Origin: Paenibacillus sp. FSL H8-0537
GTDB lineage: Bacteria; Bacillota; Bacilli; Paenibacillales; Paenibacillaceae
Length of the DNA stretch: 64,000 nucleotides
NCBI RefSeq assembly: GCF_038051995.1
Contig: NZ_CP150290.1
Location: forward strand, 3,710,001-3,774,000
Direction of reading: 5' to 3'
The position numbers and the translations under genes are program-made. Shown piece by piece: positions 17,759 to 26,962 of the stretch. The notes under the pieces are model-generated. The model saw nothing but the letters and a program-made list of their open reading frames with translations, did not search any database and had not been told where the DNA came from. The first letter of the stretch is position 1, and the number at the start of each line of letters is the position of its first letter.

Positions 17759-20059
17759 ATGATGACAGCCCCACCTAACCGGTATTTTTTGCGCATTTTG
17801 CTGTTCGGCTTTCTAATTAGTTCCTTACCCGTCATTATTGTTGGACTATTCTCCTACATGAAATCCTCCGACACAATTCAGCAAAATGTAAACGCATCCA
17901 AGCTGTTGCAGTTGGAGCAAATGCAAATGAATGTGGAGCAGGTCATGCGTACCGTAGACCATTCCATGACGTATTTCGTCAATTCGTCTTTTTTGAAGTC
18001 CGCCATGTTGGAACCGCTTAATGTGGAACAATTTCAATTATTTAACCAAATCAAGCAAGAAGTCAACCATTTACAGACATTTGATACAGGAATTGAAAAT
18101 ATTATTTTATTAAGTACCCGGGAAAATTGGTATATTGACAACTCTGGCCTATATCGGCTGAGTGAATTGGACAAAAAAGACCAGCTGCTTCAATATAAGG
18201 AGCTGCCCTTTGATTCGCAATGGATTACGGAGCCCGTCAGCAATACTGTGCTGCTTGGCCAATCCTCAAGTCGTTGTACATACGGCATCAGCCTCGTAAA
18301 GAAGCTGCCGCTGACGGCTTCAACCAAAAATGGGCTTGCGGTGTCGACGATCCCTTCCTGCTATTTGAACGAGCTGCTTTCCTTTGATAAAAATAGTGAA
18401 GCTGTGCTCGTATTTAATGATAGAGGCGAGCTGCTGTTTGGGCAAAATGAAGAGCTGCTGCCGTCTGAGGGCTTATTCACTGCCCTTTTTCAGGATATTA
18501 CTAAATCTGACTCCCTCCTTGCTCAATTTGATACGCAGCTTGAAGGGACAGACTATACGGTATCCTACCGCAAGTCTGATTATAACGGATGGACGTATGC
18601 TTCTATTACATCTCTCCATGCGTTGTCGAAGCAATCCCGTGCCATTGGCTGGTTTACTGTGTTTATTTGCCTAGCTTTGCTTGCTATTACGCTGCTTGTG
18701 ACCTGGTTCGGCTCTCAACGCTTGTATAAGCCGATTGAGCAGCTGTTTGTGAGCGTCTTCCAGCTGTTTCCCTCCAAGCATGATAAGCCAAGCCACGACG
18801 GGTTCGTCTATATTGCCGATCAAATTCGGCATGTCATTCGTGAGAAAAGTGAATTGGAAAGCACGATGAACAATCAGATTGACAGCTTGCGCACATTGTT
18901 CATGATGGAGCTGTACCAAGGAAAAAGCAACAGTCGAACGATTGAAGAGCGGCTCAAGACGCTTTCCTTGCCTACGGCGTTTAATGGCTATGCGATTATG
19001 ACGCTGCGTATTGATTTTTTTGAAGGAACGAGCTATTCGAAGGGCGATACCGATTTGCTGCTGTTCGCCGTGAATAATATTGTGGAGGAATTGGTTGATG
19101 CGAGCGACAGGCTGGCGCCTATCGTCTACGAACAGTCGCAAATTACACTTCTGCTGAACCGTGAGCATAATCAGGATACTTTTTTTGCCCAATTGGTTCC
19201 ATTGGCAGAGCAAATTGCGCAAACCGTAAAAGAAGTGCTGAATCTGTCCGTCAGCTTCGGTTTTAGCGGCTACCATGACAAGCTCAAGTCAGCGGGCACT
19301 GCGCTTGAGGAAAGTATGGAGGCTTATAAGCATCTAAAGCGGTTTGGCGACTCCTCGGCGATGTTTTATCGGGATCTGCCACAAAAGCTGAGCTTCAATA
19401 CTTCTTATCCGGTACGCCTGCAGACGGAGCTAAATGACGCTATCAAGCTTGGAGATCGCACCAAAAGCGACGAAGCGCTGGCGGAGCTATTCGAAGCGGT
19501 GTTTAAGCAGCAGCTGAGCGCCCATGATTTTGAGCTGACGACTGCAAGGCTGCTAATTGATTTGATTCATCTGTCCCAGTCGCTCGGCATTCACGAGATG
19601 GAGCTTGGCGACCATTCATCCTTATTTGAATATTTGTTCAAGCCGCACTCTCCGAAGGAAGTTCGCAACTGGTTTCTGCAAAACATCGTGGAACCGATTA
19701 TTGTAGCGGTAGAGGAGCGAACCAATTCTCAGTATAAAAATATTTCTGAGGAGATCATTCATATGATTCACCAGCAATATGACCAGGAGATTACGCTGGA
19801 AGCCATTGCGGCGAGCATGCATTACAATGCGAACTATGTAAGCAGCGTATTCCGCAAGGAAACTGGAACTTCCTTCAGCGAATATTTGGCTGCGCATCGT
19901 CACCGCATCGCGCTTGGCCTGCTTCAGGATACCAATATATCGGTCAAGGAAATTTCCGAGCGGCTGCAATATACGAATCCGCAAAATTTCATTCGTTCCT
20001 TCCGCAAGCTCGAAGGAACAACTCCCGGCAAATACCGGGAGCTGCATCAGCCGGGGTAG
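17759..20059 (+). CDS. membrane-bound AraC-family regulator, YtdP-like
   Basis: The 766-residue protein has a membrane helix near residues 12-32, an extracytoplasmic sensing domain to about 290, a second helix (FTVFICLALLAITLLV), a cytoplasmic linker domain, and a C-terminal AraC double helix-turn-helix from about 665 (LEAIAASMHYNANYVSSVFRK, then VKEISERLQYTNPQNFIRSF). It should sense an extracellular sugar and activate the neighbouring oligosaccharide-uptake genes. GGAGGAG precedes ATG 17759. Size, topology and neighbourhood match B. subtilis YtdP of the yte/ytc rhamnogalacturonan cluster. A 12-bp GC stem is shared with the 3' end of the convergent hydrolase gene. Confidence 0.88.
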   Translation: MMTAPPNRYFLRILLFGFLISSLPVIIVGLFSYMKSSDTIQQNVNASKLLQLEQMQMNVEQVMRTVDHSMTYFVNSSFLKSAMLEPLNVEQFQLFNQIKQEVNHLQTFDTGIENIILLSTRENWYIDNSGLYRLSELDKKDQLLQYKELPFDSQWITEPVSNTVLLGQSSSRCTYGISLVKKLPLTASTKNGLAVSTIPSCYLNELLSFDKNSEAVLVFNDRGELLFGQNEELLPSEGLFTALFQDITKSDSLLAQFDTQLEGTDYTVSYRKSDYNGWTYASITSLHALSKQSRAIGWFTVFICLALLAITLLVTWFGSQRLYKPIEQLFVSVFQLFPSKHDKPSHDGFVYIADQIRHVIREKSELESTMNNQIDSLRTLFMMELYQGKSNSRTIEERLKTLSLPTAFNGYAIMTLRIDFFEGTSYSKGDTDLLLFAVNNIVEELVDASDRLAPIVYEQSQITLLLNREHNQDTFFAQLVPLAEQIAQTVKEVLNLSVSFGFSGYHDKLKSAGTALEESMEAYKHLKRFGDSSAMFYRDLPQKLSFNTSYPVRLQTELNDAIKLGDRTKSDEALAELFEAVFKQQLSAHDFELTTARLLIDLIHLSQSLGIHEMELGDHSSLFEYLFKPHSPKEVRNWFLQNIVEPIIVAVEERTNSQYKNISEEIIHMIHQQYDQEITLEAIAASMHYNANYVSSVFRKETGTSFSEYLAAHRHRIALGLLQDTNISVKEISERLQYTNPQNFIRSFRKLEGTTPGKYRELHQPG

Positions 20060-20078
20060 CCAATTACTGCTCCCCCGG

Positions 20079-21233
20079 CTAATCTGCCAATTCCTGTTGT
20101 GCTTGAGCTGGCAGCAAACTAAGTACGCCATCCAGCTCCACACAAGCCAGAACGAAGGCTCCTACACCATGCAAATCGTTTTCGCTAGTTGGGCGCGTCA
20201 CATAGTTGCGATAATCCCCCGCTGACGTTCCGATGCAGATGCCGGTCACAATTAGTCCCGTCTCATCGGAATGCAGCGTGCGGAGCAGCCCTTCATAGCC
20301 TTTTACCGCAATCTCCGAATAAGCTTTCGAAATGCACCCATGCTTAATCGCTTTCGCTATCGTATATAGAAAGAGGCATGTGCACGAGGTTTCCAGCCAA
20401 TTGTCCTCCCGCTCGCCTTTATTGACAACCTGATACCACAATCCGCTTTTATCATCCTGAAACTCGGTGAGCGCTTCAACAAGGGCCGCGACCTCCAGCT
20501 CGATTGCAGCTCTGCCCGTATGTGTAGCCGGCAATACATCGAGAAAATCTACAAGTGCCATGCCATACCAGCCGAGTGATCGGCCCCAAAACTCTGGTGA
20601 GCAGCCCGTCTCCGGGTTTGCCCATGGCATGCTTCGCGTCTCATCCCACGCATGATACAGCAATCCTGTCCGTGTATCCTTCATATGCCGATTCATTAAT
20701 CGCTCCTGCTTGAGCGCCATATCCAGCAGCTCAGGCTTGTCATATTTCGCACCATAAATCATTGCGAATACACCGCCCATATAGAGACCATCCAGCCACA
20801 TTTGATACGGATATTTATCCTTATGCCAGAAGCCTCCCTCTGATGTCTGATTAAGCGTCCCGAACAGTCCGAGCAGACGGTCTGCCGCCAGGCGATACCG
20901 CGGATCATCAAACTGTTCATCCAGCGTAAACAAAATCAGCCCAGCCATTATCGCATCCAGCTCGCCGCGATCAAAAGTCAGATTCCCATATGAATCGATT
21001 AAGGCATCCGCATAGCTTTTAATATAAAGCAAATAACGCTCGTCGCCATTTTGCTCCCATACCTTGAGCATACCATACAAAAATACGCCTTGATGGTAAT
21101 GCCAGCGGTTTGCTGGAGGCAAGTCATGCGCTTGGGGAAATCTCGCCATTAAGGAATCGCAGGCGGCAACGCCCCATTCCAGCGCTAACGCATCGCGTAC
21201 ACGCATCGTTTCAGCTAAAGTGGATAGACTCAT
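20079..21233 (-). CDS. GH105 unsaturated rhamnogalacturonyl hydrolase, YteR-like
   Basis: The 384-residue protein has no signal peptide, so it is cytoplasmic. It carries GH88/105 signatures: RWHYHQGVFLYGML near residue 45, GELDAIMAG near 90, YQMWLDGLYMGGVF near 140 (catalytic Asp region of YteR), and WGRSLGWYGMAL and NWLETSC further on. These enzymes hydrate the double bond of unsaturated galacturonyl-rhamnose made by lyases and so release rhamnose. Start ATG 21233 is preferred because AGAGG is 10 bases upstream. It is last in an operon with an importer. Confidence 0.9.
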   Translation of the reverse strand: MSLSTLAETMRVRDALALEWGVAACDSLMARFPQAHDLPPANRWHYHQGVFLYGMLKVWEQNGDERYLLYIKSYADALIDSYGNLTFDRGELDAIMAGLILFTLDEQFDDPRYRLAADRLLGLFGTLNQTSEGGFWHKDKYPYQMWLDGLYMGGVFAMIYGAKYDKPELLDMALKQERLMNRHMKDTRTGLLYHAWDETRSMPWANPETGCSPEFWGRSLGWYGMALVDFLDVLPATHTGRAAIELEVAALVEALTEFQDDKSGLWYQVVNKGEREDNWLETSCTCLFLYTIAKAIKHGCISKAYSEIAVKGYEGLLRTLHSDETGLIVTGICIGTSAGDYRNYVTRPTSENDLHGVGAFVLACVELDGVLSLLPAQAQQELAD

Positions 21234-21311
21234 TTGACTACAACCTCTCTTCATATAGGATACAAGGATGACAACCCCGGGAACCCCCGAAGGGAAGTGT
21301 CTGCAAGCAGA

Positions 21312-22193
21312 CTACCCCTTCACCGAGCCCAGTAAAGCGCCTTTATCAAAATACTTTTGCAAAAATGGATATACGAGCAATACCGGAACGGTCGCTACCA
21401 CGATGACGGCCATTTTGATCGTCTGATCTGGAGGCGTAACGAAATCACCCGAGAAGCCCGATGAATCCGCCGTCAAGCCGCTTGCCAAAATAACAATTTG
21501 CCGCAGTAATACTTGAATCGGCCACTTTTCAGCACTATCAATGTACAAAATCGCCGGCAAATACGTGTTCCAATACGTTACGGCATAAAAGAGGGAAATC
21601 GTTGCAATCGCAGGCATGGAGAGCGGAATGACAATACGGAATAAAATGCCCCAATCCGTGCAGCCATCGATTTTTGCCGACTCCTCAAGACCATCCGGCA
21701 AGTTTTGAAAGAAGCTGCGCAAAATAATCAAGTTAAACGCATTAATAGCCGTTGGCACAATAAGCGCCGCATAGCTGTCAATCATGCCTAGCGATTTGAC
21801 GACGATGAAGGTCGGAATCATCCCGCCGCTGAACAGCATCGTAAACACAATCATAAACATGATCTGCTTGCGACCAACCAAATCACGTCGAGACAAGCCA
21901 TAGGCCATCAGTGACGTAAGTATCATGCTGAACAGCGTACCAAAGCTAGTAACCCCAATCGAAACCAGCATACTGCGAAAAATGGTATTCGTTGAGAAAA
22001 TATAGGCATACGCATCCCAGCTAATTTTCGTTGGGAACAGGACGAACCGCTTTTGCGCAAGCTCATCAACTGTCGTTAGCGATCCAGCAATAATATGCAG
22101 GAAAGGAAGAATTGTCACTAACGCAACTAAAAATAATATTACATAGACAGCGCCATCAAATAAGCGGCCGCCAATCGTTTTGTCATGCACCAT
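21312..22193 (-). CDS. CUT1 ABC importer permease, YtcP/LplC-like
   Basis: The 293-residue protein has six membrane helices and the permease EAA motif (EESAKIDGCTDWGILFRIVIPLSMP) near residue 185. The N-terminus, the long loop between helices 1 and 2, and the C-terminus FLQKYFDKGALLGSVKG are characteristic of the LplC/YtcP class. It pairs with the permease encoded upstream to form the channel for an oligosaccharide. AGGAGGAAAGG precedes ATG. No ATPase gene is nearby; a shared MsmX-type ATPase is likely, as known for the B. subtilis homologues. Confidence 0.9.
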   Translation of the reverse strand: MVHDKTIGGRLFDGAVYVILFLVALVTILPFLHIIAGSLTTVDELAQKRFVLFPTKISWDAYAYIFSTNTIFRSMLVSIGVTSFGTLFSMILTSLMAYGLSRRDLVGRKQIMFMIVFTMLFSGGMIPTFIVVKSLGMIDSYAALIVPTAINAFNLIILRSFFQNLPDGLEESAKIDGCTDWGILFRIVIPLSMPAIATISLFYAVTYWNTYLPAILYIDSAEKWPIQVLLRQIVILASGLTADSSGFSGDFVTPPDQTIKMAVIVVATVPVLLVYPFLQKYFDKGALLGSVKG

Positions 22194-22240
22194 AATAGCC
22201 TTTCCTCCTCAAGATGTTGATTCGGCGGCAAACGTATATC

Positions 22241-23197
22241 TTAATATACGCCCTCTTCGCCGAATTTTTTGGCCAGCCAGTTCGCGGACATTACCAGTAC
22301 TAAACCGACGAAGGATTTGAAGAAGCCTACCGCGGTGCTGTAGCTGAACTGCCCTTGTTTAAGCCCCGCTGTATACACATACGTATCAAAGATTTCCGCC
22401 ACATTCCGGTTCATCGCGTTAAGCAGCAAATACACATGCTCAAATCCCAGCTCTAGGACATCGCCAATTTTCAAAATGAGCAGGATTACAATAACGCTGC
22501 GGATTGACGGCAATGTAATATGCCAAATTTGGCGGAAACGGTTGGCACCGTCCATCCGCGATGCCTCGTACAGCTGCGGATCGATGGCCGCAATGGCCGC
22601 CAGGTACACAATCGTTCCCCAGCCGGCTTCACGCCAGATGACCTGCAATATGTACATTGGCCGGAACCATTCATCGCTTAGCAGAAAGTTGATTTTCTGC
22701 ATGCCCATCGCATCAAGCCCCTCATTAATCATACCGCCATCCATCGTGACCATGACGAAAGAAATCGATACGATGATAACCCAGGACATAAAATGCGGAA
22801 TGTACACAATCGTTTGTACAAAACGCTTGAAGGCTTGCAGTCTTACTTCATTTAACAAGATCGCAAGTATGATGGGGACCGGAAAGAAGAAAATTAAGTT
22901 CATCAGAAACAAGACGATCGTATTGCGAAAAATAGTCCAAAACATCGGTTCGGTAAACAGGCGCTGATAATGCTTGAAGCCTACCCAATCACTTCCGAGA
23001 ATACCGTCGTATGGACGGTATTCCTGGAAGGAGATCACAAGCCCCCACATGGGGAAGTATTTGAATAAGACGAAATACAGCAGTCCCGGCAAAATCATGA
23101 GGTAGATTGCTTTATTTTTCAATATACGCCGGCGAAGGTCATGCTTCTTCATGTCCGGCTTAACGGCTGCTACTGCTGACGCTGAGTTGCTGCTCAT
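22241..23197 (-). CDS. CUT1 ABC importer permease, YteP/LplB-like
   Basis: The 318-residue protein has an N-terminal cytoplasmic arm, six membrane helices, the typical YFVLFKYFPMWGLVISFQEY opening, and the EAA motif YEASRMDGANRFRQIWHITLPSI near residue 215. It is the partner permease of the gene at 21312. Start ATG 23197 has GAAAGG nine bases upstream; the ATG three codons earlier overlaps that site. It lies between the binding protein and second permease in a colinear operon. Confidence 0.9.
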   Translation of the reverse strand: MSSNSASAVAAVKPDMKKHDLRRRILKNKAIYLMILPGLLYFVLFKYFPMWGLVISFQEYRPYDGILGSDWVGFKHYQRLFTEPMFWTIFRNTIVLFLMNLIFFFPVPIILAILLNEVRLQAFKRFVQTIVYIPHFMSWVIIVSISFVMVTMDGGMINEGLDAMGMQKINFLLSDEWFRPMYILQVIWREAGWGTIVYLAAIAAIDPQLYEASRMDGANRFRQIWHITLPSIRSVIVILLILKIGDVLELGFEHVYLLLNAMNRNVAEIFDTYVYTAGLKQGQFSYSTAVGFFKSFVGLVLVMSANWLAKKFGEEGVY

Positions 23198-23241
23198 GTG
23201 AAACATCCTTTCGGTTCCCTGTTTTTACAGGAGTTCTATTC

Positions 23242-24798
23242 CTATTGCGATTTAGCTAAAGAATCATTGTATTCAGCGATAATGCTCTCGCCGCCGCCTT
23301 TTTTCCAACGCTCGATTTCACCATCAAATCCTGCGGCGTCCAGATTGCCTAGAATATAGCGGTACGTCGCATCGTTAATAATTTGCTGAAGCTCTACACC
23401 CTTCTCGCCAAATGTCTTGGAATCAAGTGCCGCTGTTGGATCGTTAATCAGCATGCTGTTGTTTTCGATAATGAGTTCCTCTGCTTTTGCTTTAGCTGGA
23501 AGCTTGTTGTAGGGACGCAGCATATCAATCGTGCTTTCGCCGCCCACTTGCAAAATTTCGTAAGGCTTTTGCTCGCGGTCTGTCATTTTCGTGTCTTCGA
23601 CCTTTTGCACTAAGCCGCCTTCTACGAGCGTGTAATGCTTGTCTGGAACTCCCCATTTCACGAGATTGGCCAGCTCTGGCTCCATCAGCTTGTCATAGAA
23701 AGCTAAAATATTTTTCAGCTCTTCTTCCGATTTAACGGCTGATTTCGGGAACAATACTAAGTTTCCGTAGCCTGGAATCGACCAAATACCCGCATCGCCG
23801 TTCGGTCCGCTAATGTGATTCGCTACATCGTAAAGGGCGTTTGGATTAATTTCCACGGTTTTCTGGTGCAAGCTTTGCACATCCGCCATCGAGCCAATGT
23901 ACATGCCCGCTTTTCCTGTAATGACCAGATTCTGCTGATCTTCCTTGCTCGTAACCGGGAAGTCTTTATTGATTAGGCCTTCGTCATACAGCTTCTTGAA
24001 GTAATCCATCGTTTCTTTATACTGCGAGAACATAAATTCCGGCTGCAGCTTGCCGTCTGCTAAGCCCCAATTGTTTGGTGTGCCAAAATACGAGGCAACC
24101 GTTTTGAAAGCGCCATACACCAAATCGCTGCGGTCGGTCAGGCCCATCGTATCCGCCTTGCCGTTGCCATCCGGATCGCCTTCCTTAAACTGCTTCAGCA
24201 TATTGTACAGCTCATCCGTCGTTTTTGGTGCTGCGAGACCTAGCTTATCCGCCCAGTCCTTGCGGAAAATAATGCCTTGACGCGATAGCGGACGCTCTTG
24301 ATAGATAGCATACGTTTTGCCGTCTACTGCTGTATTTTTCACAACCAGCTCATCGAGCTTGCTTAAGTTCGGGTAGTCCTTAATGAAAGGACCAATTTCC
24401 CAAAATTGGTTATTGCGAATCGCGTCGCGGAATAGAATGTAGGTGGTCTGATTTTTCATGTATACAGCCTGAGGCAAGGAGCCCGTTGCAAATGACGAGT
24501 TCAGTTTTTCTTCATAGCTGCCATCTGGTACCCAGTTAATCGTCAAATCCGTATTCGTTTTTTCCTCTAGCAATTTCTCAATCGCATCTGTAGGAACTTC
24601 GGGTGTATGCAAGTTTGTCATTATTGTCAGCTTAAAAGGAGCTTGTGCTTCGCTCGTAGGTGCGCCTCCTTGATTAGTGCCTGATGTTGCGCTTCCCTCT
24701 TTCACTCCTGAGCCTGATGCACAACCTGCCAAAATACAGCCTGCTAATGTCGTAGTACACAAGACACGAAATGTTGATGCCATTTGTTTCTTTCTCAT
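23242..24798 (-). CDS. oligosaccharide-binding lipoprotein of CUT1 importer, YtcQ-like
   Basis: The 518-residue protein has a signal peptide with lipobox LAGC (Cys near residue 26), a Ser/Gly-rich linker, and a large two-lobed binding domain with calcium-loop-like DPDGNGKADTMGLTDRSD near 200. Anchored to the outer face of the membrane, it delivers an unsaturated rhamnogalacturonan oligosaccharide to the permeases. GGGAGGTC precedes ATG. It heads the operon lipoprotein-permease-permease-GH105. Paralogue of the lipoprotein at 16150. Confidence 0.9.
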   Translation of the reverse strand: MRKKQMASTFRVLCTTTLAGCILAGCASGSGVKEGSATSGTNQGGAPTSEAQAPFKLTIMTNLHTPEVPTDAIEKLLEEKTNTDLTINWVPDGSYEEKLNSSFATGSLPQAVYMKNQTTYILFRDAIRNNQFWEIGPFIKDYPNLSKLDELVVKNTAVDGKTYAIYQERPLSRQGIIFRKDWADKLGLAAPKTTDELYNMLKQFKEGDPDGNGKADTMGLTDRSDLVYGAFKTVASYFGTPNNWGLADGKLQPEFMFSQYKETMDYFKKLYDEGLINKDFPVTSKEDQQNLVITGKAGMYIGSMADVQSLHQKTVEINPNALYDVANHISGPNGDAGIWSIPGYGNLVLFPKSAVKSEEELKNILAFYDKLMEPELANLVKWGVPDKHYTLVEGGLVQKVEDTKMTDREQKPYEILQVGGESTIDMLRPYNKLPAKAKAEELIIENNSMLINDPTAALDSKTFGEKGVELQQIINDATYRYILGNLDAAGFDGEIERWKKGGGESIIAEYNDSLAKSQ

Positions 24799-25004
24799 GC
24801 TTTGACCTCCCGAATTTGGAATTCATTTAGGTGCTCTTGTTACCCTTTTATCGTATACCCCGCCGGGGCAGTTTGCCTATAATCACCACGCCATATGTTA
24901 TGGCGCAATCCCTTGTGGCGCAAGGGTTACAGCCAGATGTGAGTTGAGGATTATAGTGGTTATGCCCTAAATCCAGCCCTTTTTCAGCCAAAAAAAGGGC
25001 AGCA

Positions 25005-25048
25005 AAAAAGCATGCAGGGTGTAGCTCGATTGCTCCCTGCATGCTTTT
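25005..25048. terminator. bidirectional terminator-like hairpin next to repeat copy 4
   Basis: AAAAGCATGCAGGG (from 25005) pairs with CCCTGCATGCTTTT (to 25048), with A-runs on the left and T-runs on the right, so it could work in both directions. No intact gene ends here; it follows the decayed gene on the minus strand. The 200 bases between it and the lipoprotein gene contain further short palindromes (CGCCATATGTTATGGCG) and probably that gene's promoter. Confidence 0.6.
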
Positions 25049-25050
25049 TA

Positions 25051-25150
25051 AAAATATAAGAAAGTATATAATTTTTCTATCCTCCCTCTATATTTCTCGG
25101 AATAAAACGCGCCGCGCCGCCAGAGGACGGCGACAGCCGTTTCACCTTGA
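25051..25150 (-). repeat. dispersed two-hairpin repeat, copy 4
   Basis: This full copy in minus orientation contains CTATATTTCTCGGAATAAAACGCG, the GC-rich CGCCGCGCCGCC, and GACAGCCGTTTCACCTTGA. It directly borders the decayed gene. Confidence 0.88.
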
Positions 25151-25162
25151 ATACTATCGCTT

Positions 25163-25549
25163 TCAAGTTGAGCTTGGTGTTGGAATTGGTGTTGGAATTG
25201 GTGTTGGTACAGCGCTCGCTCCCGCATCTTCCACACCCGTTGGTGACTCCTCCACATTCGAAGTTTCGGTTGCTGGAGCAGCCGTTGGCGTTGACTCTAC
25301 TGATGGCTCCGTCACCACCAGCTTCCTTTTTCCCTCGTCACCTTATAGACACCTGCTTTAACGCTCTTAGCTGTCTCCCGGTTCAGTACGGGAAAACGAT
25401 AAGTTGTTGCAGGCGAGGTCAGTTCGATGGTGGCAGATGCTTTCTTTGCTTTTTCGCTCAGCATCGCTTGTTCGTAAGCTGTCGTCCCAATAAGCCACAT
25501 CGTATCCTTATGCTGCTTCCTAGATTTACAAAATATTATACTTATGGAT
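25163..25549 (-). pseudogene. decayed gene fragment with Thr/Pro-rich C-terminus
   Basis: On the minus strand an open frame reads KQHKDTMWLIGTTAYEQAM... to ...YKVTREKGSWW and stops. In a neighbouring frame starting at the same place the reading continues as KLVVTEPSVEST..., then an acidic/Thr-rich stretch and a tail of PTPIPTPIPTP before a stop at 25163. The switch coincides with an AAAAA run (about 25325-25333), as expected for a frameshift. No start codon with a Shine-Dalgarno site exists and the upstream side runs into a partial copy of the dispersed repeat. I do not recognise the family; the tail suggests a surface or secreted protein. Confidence 0.5.
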
Positions 25550-25560
25550 ATACCAGCACA

Positions 25561-25627
25561 GCGCGTTTCAGTCCGAGAAATATAAGCACAATTTATACGT
25601 GAAAACTTATAAATTCTTATATTTTAA
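25561..25627 (+). repeat. dispersed two-hairpin repeat, partial copy 5
   Basis: Only the second half is present: GCGCGTTTCAGTCCGAGAAATATAAG followed by a diverged AT-rich arm ending TTCTTATATTTTAAA. It stands 28 bases before the MFS start, so its hairpin would lie in that gene's untranslated leader. Confidence 0.7.
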
Positions 25628-25655
25628 AAAAAGTGAAAAAGGAAAGGTGAAAACG

Positions 25656-26906
25656 ATGACAGCCAATCAACCTGCTTCAGCATTTTCGCTGTTAAGCAAT
25701 CGATTTGTGCAAGCGATATTGATGCCCACTTTATTTTTGCAAATCGGCATCTGGGTACGGAATATCGCGGTTCTGCTTTATGTGAAAAAAATGACTAATG
25801 ATGATGCATTTGCCGTGTCCCTCATCTCCGTAGCGGAATTCGCGCCCATCTTCGTATTTTCGTTTATTGGCGGGACGTTCGCAGACCGCTGGCGACCCAA
25901 GAAAACGATGGTATGGTGCGACCTGTTAAGCGCCCTATCCATTCTAGCCGTGCTATTCGCCATGGAAAATGGGACTTGGCATGCCGTCTTTTTTGCAACA
26001 TTAGTTTCAGCCATCTTGTCTCAATTTTCTCAGCCTGCTGGCATGAAGCTGTTCAAGCTGCATGTTCCTGAGCATTTAGTACAGACGGGGATGTCGCTAT
26101 ATCAAACGCTGTTCGCCGTATTTATGATTTTCGGCCCCGTCGTTGGGACATTTGTCTACCAAAGCTACGGCATCGAGACGGCCATTGGTGTAACGGGAGC
26201 AGCCTTTCTACTATCTGCTGCTTCGCTAGCTTTCCTGCCGCATGATCGAAACGATGCTGGGGAGCAGCAAAATTCCCGGGTGCTGGAGGACATTAAGGCC
26301 GGCTTCCGCTACGTATGGTCAAGTAAAATTCTGCGTACACTCGGCGGCGGCTTCATTGCTGCTGGACTTGGCCTCGGCTTGATTCAACCAATGGGCATTT
26401 TCCTTATTACGGAGCGGCTCGGGAAACCGGAGGATTATTTGCAGTGGTTTCTATTAGTGAACGGCATAGCCATGATTATCGGCGGCGTGCTTGCGATGAG
26501 CTTCTCCAGCAAACTATCGCCGCAGAAGCTTCTGGCGCTTGGCATGACGGTCGACAGCCTAGCAATGATCGCTATGGGACTATCGAAGGATTACTGGTTC
26601 ACGCTTGGTCTTCAGTTTATAAGCGGTTTTGCGCTGCCATGCATCCAAATTGGCATTAATACTTTGATTTTACAAAATACAAAGGAATCCTTTATCGGCC
26701 GCGTAAATGGCATTCTAACTCCGATGTTCATGGGCTCGATGGTCATTACGATGATGCTGTCGGGTTTAATGAAAAATGCCATTTCGCTCACGCCTATGTA
26801 TATCATTGCAGGTTTATTTTTCCTTGCAGGTGTAGCCATTCTCCTTCCATTATTTAAGTTGCAGAGCGGAATTAAGCCTTTGGCAGAGAAGGCTTTGGCT
26901 GAGTAG
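25656..26906 (+). CDS. MFS transporter, probable drug exporter
   Basis: The 416-residue protein has about 12 membrane helices. The motif-A region between helices 2 and 3 is GGTFADRWRPKKTMVWCD, near residue 65. The loop between the halves carries DIKAGFRYVWSSKILR, typical of the MFS_3 / enterobactin-exporter-like group. It likely expels a small hydrophobic compound in exchange for protons. GGAAAGG lies before ATG 25656; an upstream in-frame start at 25599 lies inside the repeat. It ends at a bidirectional terminator shared with the YesR-like gene. Confidence 0.85.
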   Translation: MTANQPASAFSLLSNRFVQAILMPTLFLQIGIWVRNIAVLLYVKKMTNDDAFAVSLISVAEFAPIFVFSFIGGTFADRWRPKKTMVWCDLLSALSILAVLFAMENGTWHAVFFATLVSAILSQFSQPAGMKLFKLHVPEHLVQTGMSLYQTLFAVFMIFGPVVGTFVYQSYGIETAIGVTGAAFLLSAASLAFLPHDRNDAGEQQNSRVLEDIKAGFRYVWSSKILRTLGGGFIAAGLGLGLIQPMGIFLITERLGKPEDYLQWFLLVNGIAMIIGGVLAMSFSSKLSPQKLLALGMTVDSLAMIAMGLSKDYWFTLGLQFISGFALPCIQIGINTLILQNTKESFIGRVNGILTPMFMGSMVITMMLSGLMKNAISLTPMYIIAGLFFLAGVAILLPLFKLQSGIKPLAEKALAE

Positions 26907-26918
26907 ATAAGCAGATTA

Positions 26919-26957
26919 AAAAAAACGCTTCCCCACCTAAAGTGGAGAAGCGTTTTT
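26919..26957. terminator. bidirectional terminator between MFS and YesR-like genes
   Basis: The stem AAAAAACGCTTCCCCAC / GTGGAGAAGCGTTTTTT has A- and T-runs on both sides. It is placed between two convergent stops at 26906 and 26963. Confidence 0.85.
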
Positions 26958-26962
26958 TACTG

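Noticed and set aside
25147..25602. 151-codon plus-strand frame with repeated Leu-Val-Leu
   Set aside because: It is antisense to the Thr/Pro repeat of the decayed gene and crosses a dispersed repeat; no Shine-Dalgarno site.
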